A stretch of DNA of 64,000 nucleotides from the NCBI GenBank assembly GCA_020404105.1, contig JADBWH010000036.1, positions 1 through 64,000 on the forward strand, read 5' to 3'. This document shows positions 17,241-27,472 of this stretch, in pieces (the first letter of the stretch is position 1; each line of letters opens with the position of its first letter). The stretch comes from Pseudanabaena sp. M53BS1SP1A06MG (GTDB lineage: Bacteria > Cyanobacteriota > Cyanobacteriia > Pseudanabaenales > Pseudanabaenaceae). Under the pieces are notes generated by a model. That model worked only from the letters and a program-made list of their open reading frames with translations, ran no database searches and was not told where the DNA came from. The position numbers and the translations under genes were made by a program.

Positions 17241-17248
17241 AATTTGCT

Positions 17249-18262
17249 TTAATTTGCAAAATGCTGAAAAGCCGATCGCATTTCTAATCCATCAATTTGA
17301 TTGCCTTCAATAATCTCGCCAATAATTGCCGAATTTGGTAGTTGATGCACAAATGGTTCGGCAAGTTTAAAGGGCATACATAAAATAAGTTCAAAGTCTT
17401 CTCCCCCATACAAGACCCAATCTAATGCGCTATCGCCTGCCAGAATACGGATAGCTCGATGAATTGGTAATGAACGCCAAAATACTTTTGCGCCGACTTG
17501 ACTAGCTCGACAGATTTGGGCGATCGCATCGGCTAGCCCATCGCTGCTATCCATACCTGAGATTGGGAAGTCCTTTAAATGATTATGTTGTTTAAGCAAT
17601 TTATGTAAAAGGGCGATCGCATCAAAACGCGGTGTTGGACGTTGATGATATCGACAAATTGCTTGCCCTAGCTCTTTCCCCGCCAAAATCCGATTACCAA
17701 TTTTTAAGGGCGCTAATAGTTTCTCTTGTAAGTTTTCATCCAATAGCATTTCTAACCCTGCCTTGGAAAGACCATGCAGTCCTGTCACCACGATGGCATC
17801 GCCCACTTTTGCAGTATGCCTATGGATAACTTGACTTTGGCGAACCTGTCCGAAAGCAGTTACTGATAATGTCCGCATTGGCGATCGCACAGTATCCCCA
17901 CCGACTAATTCTGTGCCATAGGTTCGTAAACATTCACTAAAGCCACGATAAACACCTTCAATCCACTCAACCGTGGTATCAGACGGTAAGCCCACAGACA
18001 TGACTAACCCCCAAGGTTTAGCGCCCATTGCGGCTAGATCTGATAAATTCACAGCAGCAGCACGCCAACCGACATCTTCAGGACTGGTAGTGCGATCGCT
18101 AAAATGCACACCATCCACCAACATATCCGTAGTTACGACCATCTGATGCTCAGCTAAAGTCCCCCCCATCGGTGCGGCATCGTCGCCAACAACTGCACTA
18201 CAATATTGCCGAAAGATTTTCAGCAATCCTTGTTCACCTAAATCTTTAATCTTTTCTGTCAT
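17249..18262 (-). CDS. thiL: thiamine-phosphate kinase
   Basis: A 337-residue PurM-like ATP-binding protein that phosphorylates thiamine monophosphate to thiamine diphosphate. Diagnostic segments: VVGDDAAPM, TTDMLVDGVHFSDRTTSPED, RAAAVNLSDLAAMGA, LVGGDTVRSP and MDSSDGLADAI. I start it at MTEKIKDLGEQGLLKIF (18262). An upstream in-frame ATG at 18301 would put a GGGCTTAAGCCC palindrome inside the coding sequence and gives no family match. It lies 39 bp downstream of argC on the same strand. Confidence 0.93.
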   Translation of the reverse strand: MTEKIKDLGEQGLLKIFRQYCSAVVGDDAAPMGGTLAEHQMVVTTDMLVDGVHFSDRTTSPEDVGWRAAAVNLSDLAAMGAKPWGLVMSVGLPSDTTVEWIEGVYRGFSECLRTYGTELVGGDTVRSPMRTLSVTAFGQVRQSQVIHRHTAKVGDAIVVTGLHGLSKAGLEMLLDENLQEKLLAPLKIGNRILAGKELGQAICRYHQRPTPRFDAIALLHKLLKQHNHLKDFPISGMDSSDGLADAIAQICRASQVGAKVFWRSLPIHRAIRILAGDSALDWVLYGGEDFELILCMPFKLAEPFVHQLPNSAIIGEIIEGNQIDGLEMRSAFQHFAN

Positions 18263-18277
18263 AGTTTCCCAAAGAAC

Positions 18278-18295
18278 AAGGGGCTTAAGCCCCTT
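18278..18295. repeat. short perfect palindrome between argC and thiL
   Basis: AAGGGGCTTAAGCCCCTT is an 18-bp perfect palindrome in the 39-bp spacer. There is no T run, so it may be an RNA processing or stabilising hairpin rather than a terminator. Confidence 0.5.
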
Positions 18296-18301
18296 ATTCA
18301 A

Positions 18302-19360
18302 TTATGGATAGAAAGTTAGCTTTGGTAAAGCTAATGACTCTTCCCAACCCATCATGATATTCATGCATTGTACCGCTTGGGCGGCTTGACCTTTCATCAG
18401 ATTATCGATCGCTGAAACGACAATGACGCGACCTGTGCGCGGATCGACTTCCACACCGAGATAACAGAGATTTGTACCTAAAGCCCATTTCGTTTGAGGG
18501 AAGATATTTTTGGGTAATACCTGTACCCATTCAGAATTGCGATAAAAGGATTTATAGATCGTGAGAATATCGTCCTTAACTAACCCAGGGTCGCGTAATT
18601 TGGCATATACCGTCGATAGAATGCCGCGTATCATCGGAATTAAGTGCGGAGTAAATTGTACTAGTACCTCTTGACCCGCCAGATCACTACAAATCTGTTC
18701 TATTTCAGGCGTATGGCGATGGTTTGCAATTCCGTAAGCTCCCAGAGATCCGTCAGCTTCGGCTAGCAATAAATTGGTTTTCGGTTGACGACCGCCACCT
18801 GATGTTCCTGACTTAGCATCAATAATGATCGTACTAGGATCAACTAATCCCTGTTTGAGCAAAGGTTGTAAAGCTAATAAGCTTGCCGTTGGATAACAAC
18901 CTGCACAACCGACAAGATTGGCTGTAGCAATGCGATCGCGGTAAATTTCTGGCAAACCATACACAGCTTTAGAATTGACCTCGCCATCGGTGCGTGTTTC
19001 TTTGTACCAAGATTCATAGACTTGCAGATCGGTAAAGCGATAATCGGCAGACAGATCCAGTACTTTGCAGCCTTTAGCTAATAGCCTTGGAGCAATTTTG
19101 CTCGCTAGACCATTTGGTAATGATAAAAACACGACTTGGGCGCGATCGGCGACCTCTTCTGGTTCGAGATTTTCGATTGGTAAATTTACAGCATGGGAAA
19201 TATGTGGATAGAGATCCGCAAAATTTTGACCAACAGAACCGCTTCCACCCATATAGGTAATGTCCACTAATGGATGTTCTAGCAGCAATCTGACCAATTG
19301 GATGCCACCGTAACCTGATGCGCCAATAATACCTACAGGGATACGATTCTGTGCGCTCAT
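18302..19360 (-). CDS. argC: N-acetyl-gamma-glutamyl-phosphate reductase
   Basis: A 352-residue NADPH-dependent reductase of arginine biosynthesis, converting N-acetylglutamyl phosphate to the semialdehyde. The Rossmann start [19 protein letters not shown], the nucleophile cysteine in [15 protein letters not shown], and [19 protein letters not shown] are all present. The length is typical. It shares a strand with thiL immediately downstream; the pathways are unrelated. Confidence 0.96.
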   Translation of the reverse strand: MSAQNRIPVGIIGASGYGGIQLVRLLLEHPLVDITYMGGSGSVGQNFADLYPHISHAVNLPIENLEPEEVADRAQVVFLSLPNGLASKIAPRLLAKGCKVLDLSADYRFTDLQVYESWYKETRTDGEVNSKAVYGLPEIYRDRIATANLVGCAGCYPTASLLALQPLLKQGLVDPSTIIIDAKSGTSGGGRQPKTNLLLAEADGSLGAYGIANHRHTPEIEQICSDLAGQEVLVQFTPHLIPMIRGILSTVYAKLRDPGLVKDDILTIYKSFYRNSEWVQVLPKNIFPQTKWALGTNLCYLGVEVDPRTGRVIVVSAIDNLMKGQAAQAVQCMNIMMGWEESLALPKLTFYP

Positions 19361-20268
19361 AAATTTACTCCATCAAAATATTAAAAATGCTATGCGAGTT
19401 TGGGGTAATAACTTAGCACAAGCCAAGTATTTAACCTCAATTCATATTTGGCAAATACTGGATTTGTGATCGCTAAAAATATGCAGTGTAAAGATAACGC
19501 ATCTGTATCGTATGTAATCACCGTAAATTGGAAAATTTGTTTAGGTAGAAACATTTGATGCATAATTGCAAGTTTTCAATTCCATTCCTTGCAACTTAGT
19601 CTTAGCCCAGCAATTTCTTGGAGTAATGAAAATATACCGATAATATGGTGAGGTCTCCTAATTCTCAAAGTTGTTGAAATGAAATTTCGGTATTATAGCA
19701 ATGAACATTTTCCTAAAGACTGTCAAATCACCTAAGTGAGTGAAGAAATATAACTTTAATTCGTGTGAAGTTTTGACAGGATGGATATTAGCTGAGAAAA
19801 ATAACTAGCTAAAATTAGTGTTCTAGCTATCTATATTGAAATCACACCTAGTAATTTACCATCAATAAAACATAACAAAATATAGCCAAAAATCTGATGC
19901 TAACTTTAGCGAAAACAAATAGTCATCATTAAGAAAAAGTGCTTTTAAGTGATATAGCTAATCTCTGTTATGATAATCATTGTTAGAAATAAGTTGGATC
20001 TTAGAATTATTTCTTTCATATTTCCATACATTTTCTATATCTGTATAATTTCATTTTGTTATAATTTTGGGAAATTCCTAATATTTCTAAAGACATTTTC
20101 AAGTATTTTCAAGTTTTAGGTAATATTTTTGTACAATGTGTTTAAAAATGTACGACAATAAGAAGATAACCCTTTAGTAGATAGAATCACCAAATTTGTC
20201 AAATCACTCTTTTTAGGTTTTAAAGAGAGATTTTACAATTTTGAAACCTTCAAATTTCTGATAATACT
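19361..20268. other. 900-bp AT-rich intergenic region upstream of cyabrB
   Basis: It contains no convincing gene. It separates divergent argC and cyabrB and presumably holds both promoters. A Fur-box-like palindrome lies at 19967-19985. The last 250 bp before cyabrB are especially AT-rich, consistent with a long, regulated 5' leader. No terminator-like hairpin or family repeat was found. Confidence 0.5.
19967..19985. promoter_or_regulatory. possible Fur-box-like site
   Basis: GTTATGATAATCATTGTTA contains ATGATAATCATT, a 12-base match to the core of the classical Fur consensus GATAATGATAATCATTATC. It lies about 285 bp before the cyabrB start. In a region this AT-rich a chance match is possible. 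Confidence 0.3.
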
Positions 20269-20661
20269 ATGACAGACATTGTAACTACTCCTTTAACAGG
20301 AAAGGCTCTCCTTCAAAAGGCAAAAGAGCTAAATAACTTGCCTAAACGTGAACAAGCCAAAAAATGTGGTTATTTCACTAGGGGAAAAGATGGCGTAGAC
20401 CGAGTTAATTTGACAGAATTTTACGAAGCTGTACTTGCTGCTAGAGGTTTTGCCATTAATCCTGAACAGAATAAAGATGGTCGAGGGCGCGAACCAACTT
20501 TCCGTGTTAGTGTTCATAAGAATGGTCAAATCGTGATTGGTTCCACCTATACAAAGTCAATGGGGTTGAATGAAGGGGATGAGTTTGAAATTAAACTAGG
20601 ATATAAGCATATCCACCTGATTCAGTTGACTAATGATCAACCAGAGGATGGCGAAGAATAA
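20269..20661 (+). CDS. AbrB-family transcriptional regulator (cyAbrB)
   Basis: A 130-residue protein of the cyanobacterial AbrB family. The N-terminal half (TPLTGKALLQKAKELNNLP, CGYFTRGKDGVDRVNLTEFY) is the family-specific part. The C-terminal half (GRGREPTFRVSVHKNGQIVI, TKSMGLNEGDEFEIKLGYKH) is the AbrB swapped-hairpin DNA-binding domain, placed at the C-terminus as is characteristic of cyAbrB. Family members regulate nitrogen and carbon metabolism and hydrogenase genes. Which of the two common paralogues this is cannot be settled here. A long AT-rich upstream region suggests complex regulation. Confidence 0.9.
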   Translation: MTDIVTTPLTGKALLQKAKELNNLPKREQAKKCGYFTRGKDGVDRVNLTEFYEAVLAARGFAINPEQNKDGRGREPTFRVSVHKNGQIVIGSTYTKSMGLNEGDEFEIKLGYKHIHLIQLTNDQPEDGEE

Positions 20662-20878
20662 ATATATCGATCTACTTCTATATACAAGTTACGTTTAAGC
20701 TTATAGTCTGTAAAGCATATTTATGAGAAGACTAAGACTTGTATTTTAAGTAACTATTTAACTAGTAAAACTAATCGAGAAGATTGATGCTGCTTAATAT
20801 GGAGTAGTTCATTTTCTCGTTTTTTTATTTATTCTGATTTTTATCAATATAACTTTTGCTTTCTAGGTTTTTGTTTCT

Positions 20879-21673
20879 ATGCAGCTTGTCGATACACATG
20901 TCCACATTAACTTCAAAGATTTTCAGGATGATCTCAATGCAGTGCGCGATCGCTGGTTAGATCACTGTGTCACCAAACTCGTACATTCCTGCGTTAGCCC
21001 TGATGAATTTCCTCAACTGCAAGCGATCGCTGATCAATTTCCTGAGGTTAGCTTAGCGGTTGGACTACATCCTCTTGATAAAAATCTCAACACAACTGGC
21101 TGGAATCCTGAAATTGGCGATCGCATTAAGTCTTTGGCTAGTAGTGAACCGAGGGTAGTAGCGATCGGGGAGACTGGCTTAGATTTTTTTAAATCTGATA
21201 ACCAAGCTGCTCAAATCGAAGCGTTTAAATCACAACTACGCACAGCACGAGCACTAAATTTGCCCGTAATAATTCATTCGCGTGAAGCCGCAGTCGCCAC
21301 CCGTCAAGTATTGCAAGAAATAAATGTCGAATTGCCACAAGAACCTATTCGTGGGGTGATGCATTGCTGGGCAGGTAATCCAGAGGAAACTCAATGGTTT
21401 GTGGATCTGGGAATGTATATCAGCTTTAGTGGTGTAGTCACATTCAAAAATGCCCATGATTTGCATGAGTCAGCAAAAATTGTACCGAATGATCGCTTGT
21501 TAGTAGAGACCGATTGCCCATTTCTCGCACCAGTTCCAATGCGTGGCAAGCGCAATGAACCTGCCTATGTGTTGCACGTTGCTGAACATGTCGCTAAGTT
21601 ACGAAATGTAGATTTAGAGACTCTTGCAGCTCAAACTACTGATAACGCTTTGAAGCTGTTTGCCATAGCTTAA
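20879..21673 (+). CDS. tatD: TatD family metal-dependent DNase/hydrolase
   Basis: A 264-residue TIM-barrel hydrolase with the metal-ligand motifs in order: VDTHVHINF (HxH), [31 protein letters not shown] and [20 protein letters not shown]. TatD enzymes show 3'-5' exonuclease activity and are linked to DNA repair and nucleic-acid turnover. It is followed after 105 bp by a cysteine desulfurase on the same strand. Confidence 0.92.
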   Translation: MQLVDTHVHINFKDFQDDLNAVRDRWLDHCVTKLVHSCVSPDEFPQLQAIADQFPEVSLAVGLHPLDKNLNTTGWNPEIGDRIKSLASSEPRVVAIGETGLDFFKSDNQAAQIEAFKSQLRTARALNLPVIIHSREAAVATRQVLQEINVELPQEPIRGVMHCWAGNPEETQWFVDLGMYISFSGVVTFKNAHDLHESAKIVPNDRLLVETDCPFLAPVPMRGKRNEPAYVLHVAEHVAKLRNVDLETLAAQTTDNALKLFAIA

Positions 21674-21778
21674 GAATATTTACAAAATAGCTAGAACGAT
21701 TGTTTTGTCAGCCTTTGCACTTGTCATTGTGCTTAGCGGTGCTCATAAGCCCATCCCACATACCGCTAAAATTGATTT

Positions 21779-22912
21779 ATGCAAATATACCTAGATCATA
21801 GTGCTACTAGTCCTGTACGCCCCGAAGTCATTGAGCTGATGACAGAAGTAATGCGATCTCAATGGGGCAATCCCTCTAGCCTCCATGCGTGGGGTGAGCG
21901 TTCTACCATGGCGATCGAACGGGCGCGGTTGCAGGTGGCAAGTTTATTAAACGCCGATCCTGAAGGGATTATTTTTACTTCTGGGGGAACAGAGGCAGAC
22001 AATATGGCTTTGATGGGGATTGCACGGCTATATCAAACACCACAGCACATAATCATCTCATCGGTGGAGCATTCTGCTGTACGTTTGTCTGCTCAGTACT
22101 TAGAGCAACATGGTTGGGAAATTACCAGATTATCTGTTGATCGCGATGGGAAAGTATCACCACAAGATTTAGGTCGATCTCTACGTCCGAATACAGTACT
22201 GGTGTCAGTAATTGCTGCTCAAAATGAAGTGGGGACAATTCAACCAATTGATAAGCTTGGTCAAATTTGTCGTAATGCCAATGTGCCATTTCATACTGAT
22301 GCGGTGCAAGCGATTACCAAAATGAGCATCAATGTCCAGACTTTACCGATCGATCTGTTATCTCTTTCCGCTCATAAGTTCTATGGTGGACAGGGCATTG
22401 GCGCGTTATATGTTAATCCGTTAATTATTCAAAAAAATGGACTAGTTCCTCTCAACCTAGGTGGTGGACAGGAACGTGGTTATCGCTCAGGGACGCAGGC
22501 TGTTGCCGCGATCGCAGGATTAGGACTTGCGGCTGAACTAGCAGCCAAGGAATTAGTGAGCGAATCACAACGTTTGACAAAATTGCGTGATCACCTCTAT
22601 GCATTACTAACTGATATTCCTGATCTTATTCCCACGGGCAGCTCTAACCGCTTACCCCATCATCTGAGCTTTTACCATAAATACCTTGATGGTCGTCGGC
22701 TTGTGCGTGAACTCAGTTATGCAGGGATTGCGATTAGTTCTGGTTCGGCATGTAGTAGCGGCGCGATCGAGCCAAGCGCAATCTTATTAGCAATGGGATA
22801 TTCGGATTCCGAAGCTAGAAACAGTATCCGCATCACCCTCGGCAAATCCACCACCGAAGCCGATATCGAGTGGACAGCATTAGCAATACATCAAATTCTA
22901 AGCCGAGTTTAA
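21779..22912 (+). CDS. cysteine desulfurase (NifS/IscS-like)
   Basis: A 377-residue PLP enzyme: MQIYLDHSATSPVRPEVIEL, TSGGTEADNMALMG, VSVIAAQNEVGTIQP, the PLP-lysine in SLSAHKFYGGQGIGALYV and the persulfide-forming cysteine in SSGSACSSGAIEPS. It mobilises sulfur from cysteine for Fe-S clusters or thiolation. Cyanobacteria carry several paralogues and the physiological target here is unknown. A perfect hairpin follows the stop. Confidence 0.9.
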   Translation: MQIYLDHSATSPVRPEVIELMTEVMRSQWGNPSSLHAWGERSTMAIERARLQVASLLNADPEGIIFTSGGTEADNMALMGIARLYQTPQHIIISSVEHSAVRLSAQYLEQHGWEITRLSVDRDGKVSPQDLGRSLRPNTVLVSVIAAQNEVGTIQPIDKLGQICRNANVPFHTDAVQAITKMSINVQTLPIDLLSLSAHKFYGGQGIGALYVNPLIIQKNGLVPLNLGGGQERGYRSGTQAVAAIAGLGLAAELAAKELVSESQRLTKLRDHLYALLTDIPDLIPTGSSNRLPHHLSFYHKYLDGRRLVRELSYAGIAISSGSACSSGAIEPSAILLAMGYSDSEARNSIRITLGKSTTEADIEWTALAIHQILSRV

Positions 22913-22921
22913 AAAATATAG

Positions 22922-22964
22922 CTATAAGTAGGTTTGCCTGCGGAGCAGGCAAACCTACTTATAG
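22922..22964. terminator. perfect 20-bp hairpin between the desulfurase and usp genes
   Basis: CTATAAGTAGGTTTGCCTGC and GCAGGCAAACCTACTTATAG are exact inverted repeats around GGA. It lies 9 bp after the desulfurase stop and 12 bp from the end of the convergent usp gene, so it probably terminates both despite lacking a long T run. Confidence 0.7.
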
Positions 22965-22976
22965 TCGTAAATATAC

Positions 22977-23366
22977 TTATGGCACGACGAGAACAGGACA
23001 AGGAGACAAGTTTATAACCTTCTGGCTTACGCTATGCTCCTCAGGATGTTCTTCTGTCAAGCTAACTCCCCGTGAACCCATAACAATTAGGTCAGCATTA
23101 ATTTCATCGGCAAAATCGCAAATTACAAAAGCAGTCTTGCCCTCAGCAACTTTGGTATGAACTGAAATACCGACTTCGGCAAAATAAGTCTTGACTTCTT
23201 CGATTAAATCTTGGGATGAAGTGCGATCACTATCTTTAGCATCAGGTTCAGTAACCGACAGTACATATAGTTGCGCCTGATATTTCTGTATCAGATTGAT
23301 CGCGATAGCTACAGCTTGGCGGGTTTCTTGACTTCTGTTTAAAGGGAATAAAACAGTTTTGAACAT
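22977..23366 (-). CDS. universal stress protein (UspA family)
   Basis: A 129-residue single Usp domain. It starts MFKTVLFPLNRSQETRQAV, and the nucleotide-binding loop is ADLIVMGSRGVSLTE followed by SVSQKVINLSPCPVLVV. The G-2x-G-9x-G(S/T) ATP-binding pattern is partly changed (GSRG then EEHPEEHSVS), so ATP binding is uncertain. Role in stress tolerance is inferred from the family. Confidence 0.85.
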   Translation of the reverse strand: MFKTVLFPLNRSQETRQAVAIAINLIQKYQAQLYVLSVTEPDAKDSDRTSSQDLIEEVKTYFAEVGISVHTKVAEGKTAFVICDFADEINADLIVMGSRGVSLTEEHPEEHSVSQKVINLSPCPVLVVP

Positions 23367-23626
23367 AATTCCTACCTAACACTGCAATTCAGTCAACAAA
23401 TTTTGGACTTGAGAAATTTTTATTCTCTTTATTCCATTTTAATGACGAACGGGTCGCAAGGATTTAATTTTCTTAATTTTTAACATGATAGTTAACTATA
23501 GCCAGCTTTACTCAATCCGCTAATGGCTAGATAATTCTACTTAGAAACTATATAACGAAATCCTGACCTTCGCTAAAAATACTGATTACGGATCGCGATC
23601 GCCATTGCACTAAAGAGAGAAAATTT

Positions 23627-23872
23627 ATGCCACAAGAATCAAACTTACACAATTCAGACACAGCAACTTCCGTTACATCTGTCACAGAAGAACCTGTTCA
23701 AGAAAAGATTACTCTATGGGGAGAGATTATTAAAGGTTGGCATTGGGTTGTATTTATCTGGAAAATGATGGGTAGCTTTGGCGGAATTCGTCAATTATTA
23801 AGTTCTATAAAGAAGACCGTGATCATGTTAATTAAACGATTATTAATTCAGTTGCAAACTGACAAACGTTAG
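23627..23872 (+). CDS. small hypothetical protein
   Basis: An 81-residue frame, ATG preceded by AGAGAGAAAATTT (a plausible purine-rich ribosome site). The first 25 residues are Ser/Thr/Glu-rich and disordered-looking. The rest contains an amphipathic or membrane-associating segment (HWVVFIWKMMGSFGGI) and a basic helix (KKTVIMLIKRLLIQLQ). No family is recognised. A family-4 repeat begins at its stop codon. Confidence 0.45.
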   Translation: MPQESNLHNSDTATSVTSVTEEPVQEKITLWGEIIKGWHWVVFIWKMMGSFGGIRQLLSSIKKTVIMLIKRLLIQLQTDKR

Positions 23873-23981
23873 TACAGCGCTTTGCATTTTCTTAAAACTC
23901 AGAGCAACCTTCAAAAAGCTTGCAAATTAAGCTTTTTGAAGGTTGCTCTAGACCACACAAAACCTAAATAGGTTGTAATAC
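23873..23981 (+). repeat. hairpin-swap repeat, family 4, copy b
   Basis: It starts TACAGCGCTTTGCATTTTCT and TAAAACTC, has a central hairpin with arms AGAGCAACCTTCAAAAAGCTT and AAGCTTTTTGAAGGTTGCTCT, and ends in AGGTTGTAATACT. Flanks match copies a, c and d; the stem sequence does not. Confidence 0.6.
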
Positions 23982-24112
23982 TTAATAAAATAGATAGGGA
24001 TGCAAAGCCTTCCTATCCACTTTCTCGACAGTAAACACCAGACTTTACTACATCAGTGCTAACATTGCGAGATATATAAAGAGAAAAAAGTCAAAACGGA
24101 AGAAGAGTATAG

Positions 24113-26257
24113 ATGGATGCCGTAACAAAAATTATCCCTTTTTATGGCAGGGAAATTAAATTAAGAATTGGTACGTTTGCGCCCCAAGCTGGTGGCTCAG
24201 TATTAGTCCAGTGTGGGGAAACCGCAATCTTAGTGACAGCGACCAGAGGTCCTGCTCGTGAAGGTGTAGATTTTGTACCCCTCCTTGTTGATTACGAAGA
24301 GCGTTTATATGCGGCAGGTCGGATTCCTGGTGGTTTCCTGCGTCGTGAAGGTAGACCACCTGAAAAAGCAACTCTAATTTGCCGTTTAATTGATCGCCCG
24401 ATGCGTCCTTTATTCCCTAATTGGTTGCGCGATGATGTGCAGATCGTTGCCACGACAATGGCGATCGACGAAAAAGTGCCCCCCGATGTCTTGGCAGTAA
24501 CAGGAGCATCGATCGCAGCTCAAATTGCAGGATTGCCCTTTAGTGGACCCATGGCGGGTGTACGCGTTGGCTTAGTTGGTGATGAATTTATCATTAATCC
24601 AACCTATGCAGAAGTAGAAGCAGGCGACCTTGATCTAGTAGTGGCTGGTACTTCTGAAGGGATCATCATGGTGGAGGCAGGGGCAAACCAGTTGCCTGAA
24701 GCGGACATGATTGAGGCGATCGATTTTGGCTATGAGGCTGTGCAAGAGCTAATCAAAGCCCAACTTGATCTAATCCAAGAGTTAGGGATTGCGCCACCAG
24801 ACCTGACCCCTCCTGAAACCGATTCCACTCTAGAAAACTTTATTGCGGATCAAGTTAAGGATAAAGTTGCCCAAGTAGTTGCTAGCTGTGAAAGGGATCG
24901 CAATGTCCGTGATGCTAACCTCGATGCGATCAAAGCCGAGCTACTAGAAGTAATTGCCGCGTTGCCCGATGAAGATCCTATCAAACTAGCATCTGATAAG
25001 AAGGTGATTAGCTCGACCTACAAGGAACTGACCAAAAAACTGATGCGATCGCAGGTGATCGAGCAGAATATCCGCATTGATGGACGCAAACTTGATGAAG
25101 TTCGCCCCATCTGGACAGAGGTCAGCGTATTGCCTCGTGTGCATGGTAGTGGGCTATTTAACCGTGGGCTAACCCAAGTCCTATCGATCGCCACCCTTGG
25201 AACTCCTGGTGATGCACAGGAGCTTGACGACCTGCATCCTGATGCCAAGAAGCGCTATATGCATCATTACAACTTCCCGCCCTACTCTGTGGGTGAAGCT
25301 AGACCGATGCGATCGCCAGGTCGTCGTGAAATTGGTCACGGAGCCCTAGCCGAACGCGCCCTTGAGCCTGTATTACCACCTAAGGATAAATTTCCCTATA
25401 TTCTGAGAGTTGTATCCGAAGTCTTGTCCTCCAATGGTTCCACCTCAATGGGTTCCGTTTGCGGTTCGACCCTTGCATTGATGGATGCAGGTGTGCCGAT
25501 CTCTAAACCTGTAAGCGGTGTAGCGATGGGCTTGATCAAAGAAGGGGATGAAGTTCGTATCTTGACTGACATTCAAGGGATCGAAGATTTCCTTGGTGAC
25601 ATGGACTTCAAGGTCGCAGGTACTGATACAGGTATCACAGCGCTGCAAATGGATATGAAGATTACTAGCATCTCCATGAATACAGTGCGTGAAGCGATCA
25701 CCCAAGCCAAAACTGGTCGCGCTCACATCATGCAAAAGATGCTGGAAATTCTTCCTGAGCCAAGACTACAGCTATCACCCTATGCGCCACGCTTGCTAAC
25801 AATTCGCATTGATCCAGAGCAAATCGGCATGATTATTGGTCCTGGTGGTAAAAACATCAAGGGCATCACCGAGGAGACTGGAGCCAAGATCGATATTGAA
25901 GATGATGGTACAGTGATGATTTCCTCAATGAGTGGCGAAGGTGCGCTCAAGGCAAAACGCATCATCGAAAATATGACCCGTCGCGTTGGTTCAGGTGATG
26001 TCTATTTGGGTAAGGTCACAAGGATTATTCCCATTGGTGCGTTTGTTGAGTTTCTCCCTGGTAAGGAAGGAATGGTACATATTTCCCAATTGGCGGAAGG
26101 TCGTGTGGGCAAAGTCGAAGATGAAGTGGCCGTTGGTGATGAAGTCTTGATTAAAATTCGCGAAGTAGATAGTCGCGGACGCTTCAATCTCACTCGTCTG
26201 GGTATTCATCCCGATGAGGCAGCAGCAGCAAGAGCAGCAGCAGCAGCTAATACATAA
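24113..26257 (+). CDS. pnp: polyribonucleotide nucleotidyltransferase (PNPase)
   Basis: A 714-residue enzyme with two RNase PH domains (about 5-225 and 320-550), an intervening helical domain, a KH domain ([20 protein letters not shown] near 580) and an S1 domain ([20 protein letters not shown] near 625). PNPase performs phosphorolytic 3'-5' RNA decay and synthesises heteropolymeric tails in cyanobacteria. The [11 protein letters not shown]-type active-site region is present as [20 protein letters not shown]. The C-terminus is a short alanine-rich tail. Three consecutive strong hairpins follow. Confidence 0.97.
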   Translation: MDAVTKIIPFYGREIKLRIGTFAPQAGGSVLVQCGETAILVTATRGPAREGVDFVPLLVDYEERLYAAGRIPGGFLRREGRPPEKATLICRLIDRPMRPLFPNWLRDDVQIVATTMAIDEKVPPDVLAVTGASIAAQIAGLPFSGPMAGVRVGLVGDEFIINPTYAEVEAGDLDLVVAGTSEGIIMVEAGANQLPEADMIEAIDFGYEAVQELIKAQLDLIQELGIAPPDLTPPETDSTLENFIADQVKDKVAQVVASCERDRNVRDANLDAIKAELLEVIAALPDEDPIKLASDKKVISSTYKELTKKLMRSQVIEQNIRIDGRKLDEVRPIWTEVSVLPRVHGSGLFNRGLTQVLSIATLGTPGDAQELDDLHPDAKKRYMHHYNFPPYSVGEARPMRSPGRREIGHGALAERALEPVLPPKDKFPYILRVVSEVLSSNGSTSMGSVCGSTLALMDAGVPISKPVSGVAMGLIKEGDEVRILTDIQGIEDFLGDMDFKVAGTDTGITALQMDMKITSISMNTVREAITQAKTGRAHIMQKMLEILPEPRLQLSPYAPRLLTIRIDPEQIGMIIGPGGKNIKGITEETGAKIDIEDDGTVMISSMSGEGALKAKRIIENMTRRVGSGDVYLGKVTRIIPIGAFVEFLPGKEGMVHISQLAEGRVGKVEDEVAVGDEVLIKIREVDSRGRFNLTRLGIHPDEAAAARAAAAANT

Positions 26258-26292
26258 AAAAGAGAAGGGTCGCTAAGCGACCCTTCTCTTTT
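26257..26292 (+). terminator. pnp terminator (first of three hairpins)
   Basis: AAAAGAGAAGGGTCGC and GCGACCCTTCTCTTTT are a perfect inverted repeat with loop TAA, starting at the last base of the pnp stop codon and ending in T residues. Confidence 0.85.
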
Positions 26293-26306
26293 AGGACGAG
26301 CGATCG

Positions 26307-26349
26307 CAAAATACAAGTAGCAGTGCTTCGCGCTGCTACTTGTATTTTG
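26307..26349. repeat. hairpin downstream of pnp (second of three)
   Basis: CAAAATACAAGTAGCAG and CTGCTACTTGTATTTTG pair perfectly around TGCTTCGCG. No gene lies between this and the first hairpin. Confidence 0.75.
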
Positions 26350-26401
26350 GCTACAGATAATTACACCTAGCGACTTACAGCTTATAGTCACCTGTATCAG
26401 G

Positions 26402-26441
26402 AAATAGTGTAAGGCGGCGCAAGCGCCGCCTTACACTATTT
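26402..26441. repeat. hairpin downstream of pnp (third of three)
   Basis: AAATAGTGTAAGGCGGCGC and GCGCCGCCTTACACTATTT form a 19-bp perfect stem with a 2-nt loop, about 60 bp before the NERD gene start. Confidence 0.75.
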
Positions 26442-26504
26442 GGGTTTCAAGAGTCGCACAGCTATGCTAAAAAGGAAAAGGCGTTTAGGGGGTGTATCCA
26501 AGTA

Positions 26505-27470
26505 ATGATTGTTAAAGAATTAGATCGTCTAGAACCAAGCGATAAATTTGAGCAAGCAGGATATTATGCTGAATCCCAACTTGCTTTTTATCTCAAACGT
26601 GAATTTAAAGATGATCCACAGTTTCTAATTTTTAATAATCTGCGGTTAGTAAATGCTGATGATGTTAGTCAGATCGATCATTTGGTATTACATCGTTATG
26701 GAATGATAATTATCGAGAGTAAAAGCGTTACTACTCGTGTTGAGGTTAATGAGCATGGTGAGTGGAAGCGTTGGTTTAATAACGCTTGGCAAGGAATGCC
26801 ATCACCAATTTTGCAGGCACAACGACAGGGGAAATTTCTTAAAGATTATTTAGAGAATCATGTTGAGAATCTTCTAAATAAGAACCTTTTGGGCAATCAA
26901 ACCCATTTTATGAAAATGCCAATTGATGTTTTGGTCGCAATTTCTGATGCTGGAATTATCAATCGTCCTCAGAATGAAAAGCTCGATCTTGTTTGTAAGG
27001 CGGATCAAGTTCCTGACAAGGTTAAAGAGATCGCAACGGAATATCGGAAAAAAGATAGTCTCTTCAACCTTAGCTTAGAGATTCCCTATGAGTTTGCTAA
27101 AGATGAAATCCCAAGAATTAGTCAATTTTTGGTAACTAGCCACAAACCAGCCGCAACTCACAAAAAAACTGTTTCGGTTGCGCCTAAGGGTATTCAGAAA
27201 CCAGAAATCAAGACTAAGCCGATCATTAAAGAAGCAAAGCCAACTGCAAAGAACATCTGTTCCCATTGTCAAAGTCTGAATCTGTCAATTTTGTATGTTC
27301 ATAGTTACTTCTTTAAATGTAACGATTGTGGCAAAAATACAGCGATTAAAAATTTATGTCCATCCTGTGGCGATCGCGAGAAAGTCAGAAAAAGCAGCCT
27401 ACAGTTTTTTACTGAATGCGAAAAATGTCGTACTTCACGCTTATTTCATACCAACTCAACAAACACCTAA
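26505..27470 (+). CDS. NERD-domain nuclease with C-terminal zinc ribbons
   Basis: A 321-residue protein. Residues 15-130 form a NERD (nuclease-related) domain: GYYAESQLAFYLKREF, the acidic QIDHLVLHRYGMIIIESKSV core (D and E-x-K of a PD-(D/E)XK-like fold), and NAWQGMPSPILQAQRQ. After a basic lysine/proline linker (about 205-250) the C-terminus carries four CxxC knuckles: CSHC, CNDC, CPSC and CEKC, consistent with two zinc ribbons that may bind nucleic acid. Role is unknown; NERD proteins are often found on mobile or defence DNA. AGGGGGTG upstream of the ATG is a likely ribosome site. Confidence 0.85.
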   Translation: MIVKELDRLEPSDKFEQAGYYAESQLAFYLKREFKDDPQFLIFNNLRLVNADDVSQIDHLVLHRYGMIIIESKSVTTRVEVNEHGEWKRWFNNAWQGMPSPILQAQRQGKFLKDYLENHVENLLNKNLLGNQTHFMKMPIDVLVAISDAGIINRPQNEKLDLVCKADQVPDKVKEIATEYRKKDSLFNLSLEIPYEFAKDEIPRISQFLVTSHKPAATHKKTVSVAPKGIQKPEIKTKPIIKEAKPTAKNICSHCQSLNLSILYVHSYFFKCNDCGKNTAIKNLCPSCGDREKVRKSSLQFFTECEKCRTSRLFHTNSTNT

Positions 27471-27472
27471 AA

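Noticed and set aside
25018-25735. Antisense frames inside pnp
   Set aside because: Shadows of a well-conserved coding sequence; no independent support.
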